DNA of 64,000 nucleotides from Shewanella aestuarii (GCF_011765625.1 NZ_CP050313.1:3592501-3656500), one strand, 5' to 3'. Shown: positions 38,501 through 45,253, counted from the stretch's first letter. Numbers and translations are program-made. The notes: generated by a model not told the origin, from the letters alone.

Positions 38501-40164
38501 TATCTGAAAACAACCTCAACGAAGTAATTGCAACTGCTAATGCAGACTTTTTTACAGTTGAAGAAGATCATGTCTTTAGCCCGTTAGAACTTTTATTAAA
38601 TGATAAAGGCGATGATATTAGTATTAAATCTATAAACGGCATTGAATTAACTGGAAGGGAACAGGTTATCAATGTCGAACATGGAACAATTAATATCAGT
38701 GACAGTGGCGTAATTAGTTTCACACCAGAAGCTAACTATAGTGGAACAGTAAGCTTCGATTATATAATCAAAGATATAGATGGAGAAGAATCTACAGCAA
38801 CAGTAACAGGAACGATAACACCAATTGCCGATATAGCTGGAGATAACTTAGGAGCTTCAGTGGGTGAAGTTTCCTATGTCAATATTGGTACTGGTAGTGG
38901 TGCACAAACATACTCATCTGATGGAAATCCTAGTAATAGCAATATCACATCCATCATATACGAAGACGGAACAACTATTACAACCGAAACTGGACAATAT
39001 TTACAAATTAGTCAAGGTCAAGGTATCGGTGTTGGAGTCGGGGGCGATTTTAGAATAAACAATGATGATTATCTAAAAATAGATTTACCTAGTTACTTAA
39101 CGGATATATCACTCGCATTCAAAAACGCATCGGGTCAGACGCTAACTTTCACTATGCATAACATTGATGGCACTACCACTGTACAAACCTACACATTCCC
39201 TCAAGATGCAAATGATATAAGTAATATGACCTTACAAAGTAGTATAGCATTTAACTCTTTTAGTTTTGTTGTTTCTGGTGAATCTAATGGAGGCAATGGC
39301 TCCACATTAGTGGGAATAACTACTGAAGGTGTCACTCAAACTGCATATGTTTACCCTCTAAATGTCAACTATAGTTTTACCGATGCCGATGGAAGCGAAA
39401 GTATTCAGAGTATTACATTATCAGGGTTTCCCGCAGATGCTCAGGCTATAGTTTATGAAGGAGATGGTGATTCACAAATTGAATTCACAGATAATGGCGA
39501 CGGCACCTGGAGCATAAGTCCAACTGCATTTTCAGAATTGGATGGGCAATTCAATTTAGATAATTGGATTGTACAAACAAAAGTTGCACTACCCGAAGGT
39601 TTCGAGCCACGTCTTGAAATTGTTATACAAGATGGTATCGATACATCCATCTCAATCCGTGGAGGTTCAGAGAGCTCTGAATTATTAGGAGGAGATGGTA
39701 ATGATTTCTTAGATGGTCAGTCAGGTAATGACATCATTATCGGTGGGATTGGAGATGATACTTTGATCGGTGGTTTAGGTGATGATATTTTTGTATGGAC
39801 ACAAGATGATACAGGCACCGATACAATCAAAGATTTTGAAATCAATCATGATAAGTTAGACCTAAGCGATCTACTACAAGGTGAAACGGTCAATAACCTA
39901 GAAAACTTCTTAACAATAAGCTTTAACGGTGGCAGTACTACAATTGAAATCGATGCTGACAATAATGGTGTTATCGATCAAACCATTATTCTTGACGGTA
40001 TTGATTTATCAGCTGTTTACAATACAACTGACAATGGTGAAGTGATTAATGGCTTGCTGAACGATGGCGCACTGATCGTGGATACCGATAGCAGTAACTC
40101 TGCTGCAGTTAACGCTTATGGATTACCGCCACTTGATGACAATAGTGGCAATATAATCCCTTAA
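26512..40164 (+). CDS. bpfA: Giant type I-secreted RTX adhesin, LapA/BpfA family
   Basis: A 4550-aa biofilm adhesin. Order: an N-terminal retention module (about 1-110, beta-rich, EGDVTYILYNQ onward) meant to lodge in the TolC channel; the LapG cleavage motif TAAG at residues 114-117 (LPETAAGNTPEN); a linker; eleven 101-aa tandem-95/cadherin-like repeats (175-1279); twenty-five 109-aa cadherin-like repeats with ENQ, DADG and NDFEQ motifs (1280-4004); one divergent cadherin-like domain (4005-4107); an unrecognised beta-rich module (about 4111-4280); a final beta domain; RTX nonapeptides (about 4384-4430, GGDGNDFLDG, GGIGDDTLIGG); and the T1SS-143-type secretion domain. BpfA of S. oneidensis has this plan and position. 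GGGAG precedes the ATG. Calcium should rigidify the repeats. The array copy numbers depend on correct assembly. Confidence 0.95.
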   Translation: MDKMIITKNATLSSAEGDVTYILYNQIKTLSAGESIPAGVELSIPEGKTVIITFEDGTVFNSDYDSPELVPALQATDITTEDEFAADADALAEIEALQALIASGEDPTAELPETAAGNTPENLGDSGYVALERTASETQAEAGFDTNAVTTSPFITSFETLTETPIDTPSTLINDTNTVAEDTAATGNVLDNDSDIDNDLSVVSFEVGGVEYPADSEVTLDGGVLVINQDGSYTFTPNANWNGEVPVITYTTNTGSTATLTIEVTPVNDATVVENDTNTVAEDTAATGNVLDNDSDIDNDLSVVSFEVGGVEYPADSEVTLDGGVLVINQDGSYTFTPNANWNGEVPVITYTTNTGSTATLTIEVTPVNDSTVVENDTNTVAEDTAATGNVLDNDSDIDNDLSVVSFEVGGVEYPADSEVTLDGGVLVINQDGSYTFTPNANWNGEVPVITYTTNTGSTATLTIEVTPVNDATVVENDTNTVAEDTAATGNVLDNDSDIDNDLSVVSFEVGGVEYPADSEVTLDGGVLVINQDGSYTFTPNANWNGEVPVITYTTNTGSTATLTIEVTPVNDATVVENDTNTVAEDTAATGNVLDNDSDIDNDLSVVSFEVGGVEYPADSEVTLDGGVLVINQDGSYTFTPNANWNGEVPVITYTTNTGSTATLTIEVTPVNDATVVENDTNTVAEDTAATGNVLDNDSDIDNDLSVVSFEVGGVEYPADSEVTLDGGVLVINQDGSYTFTPNANWNGEVPVITYTTNTGSTATLTIEVTPVNDATVVENDTNTVAEDTAATGNVLDNDSDIDNDLSVVSFEVGGVEYPADSEVTLDGGVLVINQDGSYTFTPNANWNGEVPVITYTTNTGSTATLTIEVTPVNDATVVENDTNTVAEDTAATGNVLDNDSDIDNDLSVVSFEVGGVEYPADSEVTLDGGVLVINQDGSYTFTPNANWNGEVPVITYTTNTGSTATLTIEVTPVNDATVVENDTNTVAEDTAATGNVLDNDSDIDNDLSVVSFEVGGVEYPADSEVTLDGGVLVINQDGSYTFTPNANWNGEVPVITYTTNTGSTATLTIEVTPVNDATVVENDTNTVAEDTAATGNVLDNDSDIDNDLSVVSFEVGGVEYPADSEVTLDGGVLVINQDGSYTFTPNANWNGEVPVITYTTNTGSTATLTIEVTPVNDATVVENDTNTVAEDTAATGNVLDNDSDIDNDLSVVSFEVGGVEYPADSEVTLDGGVLVINQDGSYTFTPNANWNGEVPVITYTTNTGSTATLTIEVTPVNDLGSFNNQSFSYNENQVAGATVATLAGSDADGVVNYQFQYTDGSLHSTSQDGFYSIDSNGVITITALGAASAVNDFEQNPNSGSYLVTMTDDAGGTTNATITLSENNLNEDGSFNNQSFSYNENQVAGATVATLAGSDADGVVNYQFQYTDGSLHSTSQDGFYSIDSNGVITITALGAASAVNDFEQNPNSGSYLVTMTDGAGGTTNATITLSENNLNEDGSFNNQSFSYNENQVAGATVATLAGSDADGVVNYQFQYTDGSLHSTSQDGFYSIDSNGVITITALGAASAVNDFEQNPNSGSYLVTMTDGAGGTTNATITLSENNLNEDGSFNNQSFSYNENQVAGATVATLAGSDADGVVNYQFQYTDGSLHSTSQDGFYSIDSNGVITITALGAASAVNDFEQNPNSGSYLVTMTDGAGGTTNATITLSENNLNEDGSFNNQSFSYNENQVAGATVATLAGSDADGVVNYQFQYTDGSLHSTSQDGFYSIDSNGVITITALGAASAVNDFEQNPNSGSYLVTMTDGAGGTTNATITLSENNLNEDGSFNNQSFSYNENQVAGATVATLAGSDADGVVNYQFQYTDGSLHSTSQDGFYSIDSNGVITITALGAASAVNDFEQNPNSGSYLVTMTDGAGGTTNATITLSENNLNEDGSFNNQSFSYNENQVAGATVATLAGSDADGVVNYQFQYTDGSLHSTSQDGFYSIDSNGVITITALGAASAVNDFEQNPNSGSYLVTMTDGAGGTTNATITLSENNLNEDGSFNNQSFSYNENQVAGATVATLAGSDADGVVNYQFQYTDGSLHSTSQDGFYSIDSNGVITITALGAASAVNDFEQNPNSGSYLVTMTDGAGGTTNATITLSENNLNEDGSFNNQSFSYNENQVAGATVATLAGSDADGMVNYQFQYTDGSLHSTSQDGFYSIDSNGVITITALGAASAVNDFEQNPNSGSYLVTMTDGAGGTTNATITLSENNLNEDGSFNNQSFSYNENQVAGATVATLAGSDADGVVNYQFQYTDGSLHSTSQDGFYSIDSNGVITITALGAASAVNDFEQNPNSGSYLVTMTDGAGGTTNATITLSENNLNEDGSFNNQSFSYNENQVAGATVATLAGSDADGVVNYQFQYTDGSLHSTSQDGFYSIDSNGVITITALGAASAVNDFEQNPNSGSYLVTMTDGAGGTTNATITLSENNLNEDGSFNNQSFSYNENQVAGATVATLAGSDADGVVNYQFQYTDGSLHSTSQDGFYSIDSNGVITITALGAASAVNDFEQNPNSGSYLVTMTDGAGDTTNATITLSENNLNEDGSFNNQSFSYNENQVAGATVATLAGSDADGVVNYQFQYTDGSLHSTSQDGFYSIDSNGVITITALGAASAVNDFEQNPNSGSYLVTMTDGAGGTTNATITLSENNLNEDGSFNNQSFSYNENQVAGATVATLAGSDADGVVNYQFQYTDGSLHSTSQDGFYSIDSNGVITITALGAASAVNDFEQNPNSGSYLVTMTDGAGGTTNATITLSENNLNEDGSFNNQSFSYNENQVAGATVATLAGSDADGVVNYQFQYTDGSLHSTSQDGFYSIDSNGVITITALGAASAVNDFEQNPNSGSYLVTMTDGAGGTTNATITLSENNLNEDGSFNNQSFSYNENQVAGATVATLAGSDADGVVNYQFQYTDGSLHSTSQDGFYSIDSNGVITITALGAASAVNDFEQNPNSGSYLVTMTDGAGGTTNATITLSENNLNEDGSFNNQSFSYNENQVAGATVATLAGSDADGVVNYQFQYTDGSLHSTSQDGFYSIDSNGVITITALGAASAVNDFEQNPNSGSYLVTMTDGAGGTTNATITLSENNLNEDGSFNNQSFSYNENQVAGATVATLAGSDADGVVNYQFQYTDGSLHSTSQDGFYSIDSNGVITITALGAASAVNDFEQNPNSGSYLVTMTDDAGGTTNATITLSENNLNEDGSFNNQSFSYNENQVAGATVATLAGSDADGVVNYQFQYTDGSLHSTSQDGFYSIDSNGVITITALGAASAVNDFEQNPNSGSYLVTMTDGAGGTTNATITLSENNLNEDGSFNNQSFSYNENQVAGATVATLAGSDADGVVNYQFQYTDGSLHSTSQDGFYSIDSNGVITITALGAASAVNDFEQNPNSGSYLVTMTDGAGGTTNATITLSENNLNEDGSFNNQSFSYNENQVAGATVATLAGSDADGVVNYQFQYTDGSLHSTSQDGFYSIDSNGVITITALGAASAVNDFEQNPNSGSYLVTMTDGAGGTTNATITLSENNLNEDGSFNNQSFSYNENQVAGATVATLAGSDADGVVNYQFQYTDGSLHSTSQDGFYSIDSNGVITITALGAASAVNDFEQNPNSGSYLVTMTDGAGGTTNATITLSENNLNEDGSFNNQSFSYNENQVAGATVATLAGSDADGVVNYQFQYTDGSLHSTSQDGFYSIDSNGVITITALGAASAVNDFEQNPNSGSYLVTMTDGAGGTTNATITLSENNLNEDGSFNNQSFSYNENQVAGATVATLAGSDADGVVNYQFQYTDGSLHSTSQDGFYSIDSNGVITITALGAASAVNDFEQNPNSGSYLVTMTDGAGGTTNATITLSENNLNEDGSFNNQSFSYNENQVAGATVATLAGSDADGVVNYQFQYTDGSLHSTSQDGFYSIDSNGVITITALGAASAVNDFEQNPNSGSYLVTMTDGAGGTTNATITLSENNLNEVIATANADFFTVEEDHVFSPLELLLNDKGDDISIKSINGIELTGREQVINVEHGTINISDSGVISFTPEANYSGTVSFDYIIKDIDGEESTATVTGTITPIADIAGDNLGASVGEVSYVNIGTGSGAQTYSSDGNPSNSNITSIIYEDGTTITTETGQYLQISQGQGIGVGVGGDFRINNDDYLKIDLPSYLTDISLAFKNASGQTLTFTMHNIDGTTTVQTYTFPQDANDISNMTLQSSIAFNSFSFVVSGESNGGNGSTLVGITTEGVTQTAYVYPLNVNYSFTDADGSESIQSITLSGFPADAQAIVYEGDGDSQIEFTDNGDGTWSISPTAFSELDGQFNLDNWIVQTKVALPEGFEPRLEIVIQDGIDTSISIRGGSESSELLGGDGNDFLDGQSGNDIIIGGIGDDTLIGGLGDDIFVWTQDDTGTDTIKDFEINHDKLDLSDLLQGETVNNLENFLTISFNGGSTTIEIDADNNGVIDQTIILDGIDLSAVYNTTDNGEVINGLLNDGALIVDTDSSNSAAVNAYGLPPLDDNSGNIIP
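27034..30348 (+). repeat. Array A: 11 tandem coding repeats of 303 bp
   Basis: Each unit encodes 101 aa beginning DTNTVAEDTAATGNVLDNDS. Period is exactly 303 bp from the first start (27034) to the last (30064), with no indels. Copies are almost identical in DNA. Differences seen: GATATT in copies 1, 10 and 11 but GATATC in copies 2-9; GTAAAT or GTCAAT before the unit joint; one Ala to Ser (TCA) at the end of copy 2; TAC for TAT in copy 10. The fold is of the VCBS/tandem-95 Ig-like type. Confidence 0.95.
30349..38523 (+). repeat. Array B: 25 tandem coding repeats of 327 bp
   Basis: 8175 bp is exactly 25 x 327. Each unit encodes 109 aa (GSFNNQSFSYNENQVAGATV to SENNLNE). Copies differ at only a few positions: a silent GCG/GCA in the VAG segment, a silent GCA/GCG in the GAAS segment, and rare replacements (Asp for Gly in copies 1 and 18 of TDGAGG, Val to Met in copy 9, Gly to Asp in copy 12). 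No indels. Array B joins array A with no linker, starting at the end of the eleventh A unit (VTPVND-LGSFNNQ). Confidence 0.95.
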
Positions 40165-40175
40165 AGATAAGCAAT

Positions 40176-40216
40176 TACCTTACGTCTTATAGTAATATAC
40201 GGCGTAAGGTATTTTT
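40176..40216 (+). terminator. Hairpin with T-run between adhesin and exporter genes
   Basis: TACCTTACG (40176-40184) pairs with CGTAAGGTA (40203-40211), perfect 9 bp, 18-nt loop, followed by TTTTT. It probably ends most adhesin transcripts and lets some read through to the exporter genes. Confidence 0.6.
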
Positions 40217-40259
40217 GCATCGATAAAAATAACAATAATAAGCACTTAAGGATAAGTTT

Positions 40260-42437
40260 TTGGCGCAATCAGCTTCTAAAAACCTGCAAGAACAGTGGAC
40301 CATATCGGCATCACAACGCGTGACAGTCGATCCGCTACTGGATTCGCTTGTTTTACTAACCGAACATTTTGGTAGCCCATGCTCGAGTGAATCACTTGCT
40401 GCAGGCTTACCATTGAGCGGAGCTGTGCTATCACCTGATTTACTACCGCAAGCGGCAAATCGTGCTGGATTGTCGGCAAAGTTATCACGTAAAGATTTAA
40501 CTCAAATCACCCCAATACTTTTACCCTGCATATTACTGTTAAAAGATAAAAAAGCCTGTATTTTACGTGAAATTGATATTAAACAAGACCGAGCGTTAAT
40601 CCAACTACCTGAAACCGGTGGCGAAGAAACGCTGACAATAGAAGAGTTAGAAAGCCTTTATGTAGGTTATTTATTCTTAATTAAACAACAATATCGAGGC
40701 GATAAACACGTTGATGTCCACATCCATGACAACAGCGTACATTGGTTAAAACAGAGCATTGTTGACTCAGCCCCTATCTATCGAGATGCGCTCATCGCAT
40801 CGGTATTGGTTAACCTGTTCGCCCTTGTATCCCCACTATTCATTATGAATGTGTATGACAAAGTGGTGCCAAACTTAGCATTTGAATCACTATGGGTACT
40901 CGCGATAGGCGCTGGCATTGCGTTTATATTCGACTTTGTTATGCGCCAATTAAGAAGCTATTTAATTGATGTTGCAGGTAAAAAAGTAGACATCATTGTC
41001 TCTTCAAAACTATTTGCAAAAGCCATTGGCATTCCACTATCCAAACGATCTCCCAGTGTCGGCGGAATGGCTCGACAACTAGGCGAGTTTGAAAGTATTC
41101 GTGACTTTTTAGCATCAGCAACCATTACTTCGTTAGTGGATTTACCTTTTGCACTGTTATTTGTCATTATCATCTATATTGTTGCCGGCGATTTGGCTGC
41201 AATCCCTGTTATTGCAGGCTTATTAATTATCGCCGTTACAATTTACGCTCAACCAAAACTCAAAGCGGCCATAGAAGAAAGCAACCGCTTTGCTAGCTTA
41301 AAACATGGTCACTTAATCGAAAGTTTAACCGCCATCGAATCCATTAAAGCCAACGGCGCAGAGGGCATAGTGCAAAAAAGTTGGCAGCAAATGATTGGGC
41401 ACACAGCAAATTGGTCATTAAAAACCAAAAAACTCACCAATTTTGTATCTAACTTTGCCAATTTCACCGTACAAATAAGTGTTATATTTGTGGTCATTGT
41501 TGGCGTGTACCGACTTGCAGAAAATGAAATATCTATGGGTGGAATTATTGCTGCAGTAATGTTATCAAGCCGAGCGGTTTCCCCCATGGCTCAACTGGCT
41601 GCATTAATTACCCGTGGTAACCACACGGTCAGCTCATTGCGCCAGCTTGACCAGATAATGGAACAAGAAGATGAGTTTGAAAATAAAGGCCACCTTGTTA
41701 GCGTAGAACGTCTTAATGGTAAAATTGCGGCTGATAACATTAGCTTTAGTTTTCCTGAAGCTGAAAAACCTATCCTTTATCCTATGTCAATCCGGATTGA
41801 ACCAGGGGAGCGCATTGCCATTATCGGCCGCAATGGCTCAGGTAAAAGTACTTTAGCCAAATTATTGCTGGGGCTTTATAAACCCACCCAAGGCAGTTTA
41901 CGTTATGATGGAATCGATTCAGGGCAAATTCACCCTTCAGATTTACGCCGCAACTTTGGCTATTTACCCCAAGATGTCACCTTATTTCATGGCAGTATTC
42001 GCGACAATATCTTATTTGGATCTCGTCAAGTCAGCGAGCATCAATTAATTCGTGCAGTACAATTATCAGGGGTGAGTCAATTCACCAACCTAGAATCGGA
42101 AGGCTTAAATCAACAAGTAGGCGAAGGCGGCTTATCGTTAAGCCGTGGACAACGCCAGACTGTGGCACTCGCAAGAGCCACACTCAATGATCCACCAGTT
42201 TTATTAATGGATGAGCCAACAGCCAGTTTAGATGCTCGCGCTGAGAAGCAATTTATCCGTTCAATGGCACAAGTGAGTATGCATCGAACCTTATTACTCA
42301 TCACCCATAAAATGCATTTACTTAATCTAGTTGACAGAATTATCGTGCTTGAACGTGGGCATATTGTTGCCGACGGCCCTAAAGCTGAAGTGCTTGAAAA
42401 ACTCAACAACGGCATGTTAGCGGGAGGTAAAAGCTAA
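40260..42437 (+). CDS. aggB: Type I secretion ABC transporter (LapB/AggB-like)
   Basis: It powers export of the adhesin in one step through HlyD- and TolC-like partners. The 725-aa protein has an N-terminal C39-like domain without the catalytic Cys (about 15-150; such domains bind the substrate), six membrane helices (about 175-460), and an ATPase with Walker A (IGRNGSGKSTLAK, about 523-535), signature LSRGQRQTVALARA and Walker B (VLLMDEPTASLD). The only suitable start is TTG at 40260, preceded by AAGGATAAG; no in-frame ATG lies near the conserved N-terminus. It is 95 bp after the adhesin and touches the next gene by 1 bp. I use agg names as recalled for S. oneidensis. Confidence 0.93.
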   Translation: MAQSASKNLQEQWTISASQRVTVDPLLDSLVLLTEHFGSPCSSESLAAGLPLSGAVLSPDLLPQAANRAGLSAKLSRKDLTQITPILLPCILLLKDKKACILREIDIKQDRALIQLPETGGEETLTIEELESLYVGYLFLIKQQYRGDKHVDVHIHDNSVHWLKQSIVDSAPIYRDALIASVLVNLFALVSPLFIMNVYDKVVPNLAFESLWVLAIGAGIAFIFDFVMRQLRSYLIDVAGKKVDIIVSSKLFAKAIGIPLSKRSPSVGGMARQLGEFESIRDFLASATITSLVDLPFALLFVIIIYIVAGDLAAIPVIAGLLIIAVTIYAQPKLKAAIEESNRFASLKHGHLIESLTAIESIKANGAEGIVQKSWQQMIGHTANWSLKTKKLTNFVSNFANFTVQISVIFVVIVGVYRLAENEISMGGIIAAVMLSSRAVSPMAQLAALITRGNHTVSSLRQLDQIMEQEDEFENKGHLVSVERLNGKIAADNISFSFPEAEKPILYPMSIRIEPGERIAIIGRNGSGKSTLAKLLLGLYKPTQGSLRYDGIDSGQIHPSDLRRNFGYLPQDVTLFHGSIRDNILFGSRQVSEHQLIRAVQLSGVSQFTNLESEGLNQQVGEGGLSLSRGQRQTVALARATLNDPPVLLMDEPTASLDARAEKQFIRSMAQVSMHRTLLLITHKMHLLNLVDRIIVLERGHIVADGPKAEVLEKLNNGMLAGGKS

Positions 42438-43819
42438 TGAGCAAAAACCTCACCACTGAAGATTTAGAAATGGTAGACGACGTTTATGGCGCCATGATGA
42501 CCGATGCACCATCGGGGCATCGTTTGATTATTTGGTCATTAGCAGCCATGCTATTTTGCTTTTTTGTTTGGGCATTCTTTTCTGAGTTAGATCAGGTCAC
42601 CACTGGTCAGGGTAAGGTTATACCGTCATCGCAGGTCCAAATTATTGAGAGTTTAGATGGCGGTATTTTACAAGAGGTGTTTGTCCAAGAAGGTGTACTT
42701 GTGACCAAAGGCCAACCTCTTGTCAGAATTGACGATACTCGCTTTCGTTCTGATTTTGCTCAACAAGAACAAGAAGTGTTTGGCTTGCAAACCAATATCA
42801 TCAGAATGCGCACAGAATTAGACAGCATTGTTATTTCTGATATGTCATCAGACTGGCGTGAACAAGTCAAAATAACAAAGCAGAATTTAGTCTTTCCAGA
42901 CACGCTAATAGAAAAAGAGCCGGCATTAGTTTTACGTCAGCAAGAAGAGTATTCAGGTCGATTGGATAACTTAAGCAATCAACTTGAAATCTTAGCGCGC
43001 CAAATTCAGCAGCGCCAACAGGAAACCGAAGAGCTTGCCTCTAAAATATCGACATTAACCACCAGTTTTCAATTGGTTTCCAGAGAATTAGAACTCACAA
43101 GACCCCTAGCCCAAAAAGGAATTGTGCCAGAGGTTGAACTGTTAAAGCTTGAACGCACGGTTAACGATATTAAAGGTGAATTACAAAGCTTAAGATTATT
43201 AAGGCCAAAAGTTAAAGCCTCAATGGATGAATCTATTTTAAAGCGCCGTGAGGCAGTTTTTGTGTATGCTGCAGATTTACGTGCGCAATTAAATGAAATG
43301 CAAACCCGTTATTCTCGGATGAACGAAGCCCAAGTTGGTGCCTTTGATAAAGTGAGCAAAGCCGTCATTACCTCGCCTGTCACCGGAACCATTAAGTCTA
43401 TACACATCAATACATTAGGTGGAGTTATTCAGCCTGGTGAAGAAATTATTGAAATTGTGCCATCGGAAGATAAACTGCTAATCGAAACTAAAATTGCACC
43501 TAAGGACATCGCCTTCTTACACCCCGGCTTACCGGCAATCGTTAAGGTGACAGCCTATGACTTTACCCGCTATGGAGGCCTAAAAGGCACAGTAGAACAT
43601 ATTAGCGCCGACACTTCACAAGATGAAGAAGGCAATAGTTTTTATACTATACGTGTTAGAACTGAAGAATCGAATTTACAAAAAGCTGATGGCACGCAGA
43701 TGCCAATTATTCCCGGCATGCTCACTTCGGTGGACGTTATTACTGGGAAAAGATCCATACTTGAGTACATTTTAAATCCCATATTAAGGGCGAAAGATAC
43801 CGCTCTTCGAGAGCGCTAA
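42437..43819 (+). CDS. aggC: HlyD-family periplasmic adaptor (LapC/AggC-like)
   Basis: The adaptor links the ABC transporter to the outer-membrane porin. The 460-aa protein has one N-terminal membrane anchor (about 28-50, LIIWSLAAMLFCFFVWAFF), a lipoyl/barrel-sandwich half (GQGKVIPSSQVQIIESLDGG), a long coiled coil (about 110-300) and the second lipoyl half plus beta-barrel (AVITSPVTGTIKSIHI). Its ATG overlaps the transporter stop by 1 bp (TAATG), so the two are translationally coupled. Confidence 0.93.
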   Translation: MSKNLTTEDLEMVDDVYGAMMTDAPSGHRLIIWSLAAMLFCFFVWAFFSELDQVTTGQGKVIPSSQVQIIESLDGGILQEVFVQEGVLVTKGQPLVRIDDTRFRSDFAQQEQEVFGLQTNIIRMRTELDSIVISDMSSDWREQVKITKQNLVFPDTLIEKEPALVLRQQEEYSGRLDNLSNQLEILARQIQQRQQETEELASKISTLTTSFQLVSRELELTRPLAQKGIVPEVELLKLERTVNDIKGELQSLRLLRPKVKASMDESILKRREAVFVYAADLRAQLNEMQTRYSRMNEAQVGAFDKVSKAVITSPVTGTIKSIHINTLGGVIQPGEEIIEIVPSEDKLLIETKIAPKDIAFLHPGLPAIVKVTAYDFTRYGGLKGTVEHISADTSQDEEGNSFYTIRVRTEESNLQKADGTQMPIIPGMLTSVDVITGKRSILEYILNPILRAKDTALRER

Positions 43820-43840
43820 AGAACCAGGAGGGTTTTTTAA

Positions 43841-45253
43841 ATGAGCAAGACGACTAATCGACACTTAAAGTACAGTGCTTTATCACTGGCTTTATCGATA
43901 CTGATAGCACCAACCGCATTCAGCCAAACGCTAGAACAAGCGGTCGCACATACTTTGGATACCAATCCTGAATTACGCATTGTTTTTAACCGTTTTAAAG
44001 CACGTGAAGAACAAGTTAATCAAGCGCAATCAGGCTATATGCCAACGGTAGATATCACCGCAGGTTATGGGTGGGAGCAAACTGACAGCCCTTCTACTCG
44101 CCGCAAAGTCCAGCCAGCTAATGATAATTTGGATGATGGTGTAATGGAGCTTGAGCGCGGTGAAGCTGGATTTAGTATCAAACAAATGCTGTTTGATGGC
44201 TTTTATACCAGCAGCGAAGTAGATCGCTACTCATATGAAGCTAGCGCTGAGCAGTGGGCGCTGTTTGCTGCCGCAGAAGATATGGCTTTAGATGTTGCAA
44301 AAGCCTATTTGAACTATATTCGCGCCCAACAGGTGCTCATTTTATCTGAAAGAAACTTAGCCAGTCATAAAGAAATTTATGATCAAATAAAGCAACGAAC
44401 AGATTCTGGGTTAGGATCAATTGCCGACTTTTCACAAATTACTGGTCGTTTAGCGCGAGCTAATGCCAATGTTATTTCAGCTAAAAACAACCTTCATGAT
44501 ACTAAAGCACAATACATGCGCATTGTTGAGTTAGAACCACAAAACTTAATATTACCTGTGCCGGATGCAGATATGCTGCCGACTAGCTTAAATGACAGTG
44601 TCAAACTAGCATCATCTAGTCATCCAATTTTAAAATCGTCTCAAAGTGATATAAATGCAGCTCAACAAGAACGTAGCTCAGCTAAATCTAATTACTATCC
44701 AAAATTCAATCTAGAATTAAGTGGGAACTGGAACAATGACGTTAACGGCGAAGATGGCTACAGCACTATCGCCAGCCAAAACGTTAATGGTCACAGTAAT
44801 GATTTAGTCGCCATGGTAAGAATGCGCTATAACTTATTTGCAGGCGGAAAAGATTTAGCACGTGACAAAGAGGCTGCATACAAAATTAATGAGGCAAAAG
44901 AAATCCAACAGCGTGCACATCGCCAAGTTGTTGAAGGTGCAACATTAGCATGGAATGCCTTTGAAATGTTAGCGCCACAAAAGCAATTTATTCGTGAGCA
45001 CGTCATCGCCGCAAAACAAACTCAAGTAGCATATGCACAGCAATTTAATTTAGGCCAACGCTCGCTATTGGACCTATTAGATACGGAGAATGAATTATTC
45101 GAAGCGCGTAAAGACTACTTACAAACAGAGTATGATGAAATTATCGCCCAATATCGTGTGCTCAATTCAACAGGTAGATTACTTGACTCATTAAGAGTGA
45201 CACGTCCTGATGTATGGATGGGTGAAAATAAATACGAAGGAGGCGTTAAATAA
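43841..45253 (+). CDS. aggA: TolC-family outer-membrane porin (AggA)
   Basis: This is the outer-membrane exit of the adhesin exporter, and the pore in which the LapA retention module is believed to sit. The 470-aa precursor has a signal peptide (cleaved near AFSQ, about 29) and two OEP repeats with heptad-like helices (TLDTNPELRIVFNRFKAR; LDLLDTENELFEARKDYL). A strong AGGAGGG precedes the ATG, the best ribosome-binding site in the cluster. The stop overlaps the next gene by 1 bp (TAATG). Confidence 0.93.
   Translation: MSKTTNRHLKYSALSLALSILIAPTAFSQTLEQAVAHTLDTNPELRIVFNRFKAREEQVNQAQSGYMPTVDITAGYGWEQTDSPSTRRKVQPANDNLDDGVMELERGEAGFSIKQMLFDGFYTSSEVDRYSYEASAEQWALFAAAEDMALDVAKAYLNYIRAQQVLILSERNLASHKEIYDQIKQRTDSGLGSIADFSQITGRLARANANVISAKNNLHDTKAQYMRIVELEPQNLILPVPDADMLPTSLNDSVKLASSSHPILKSSQSDINAAQQERSSAKSNYYPKFNLELSGNWNNDVNGEDGYSTIASQNVNGHSNDLVAMVRMRYNLFAGGKDLARDKEAAYKINEAKEIQQRAHRQVVEGATLAWNAFEMLAPQKQFIREHVIAAKQTQVAYAQQFNLGQRSLLDLLDTENELFEARKDYLQTEYDEIIAQYRVLNSTGRLLDSLRVTRPDVWMGENKYEGGVK

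Noticed and set aside
30349..38523. Regularly spaced long repeats, considered as a CRISPR or satellite array
   Set aside because: Units are contiguous, 327 bp, in frame, and without spacers; they encode protein domains.
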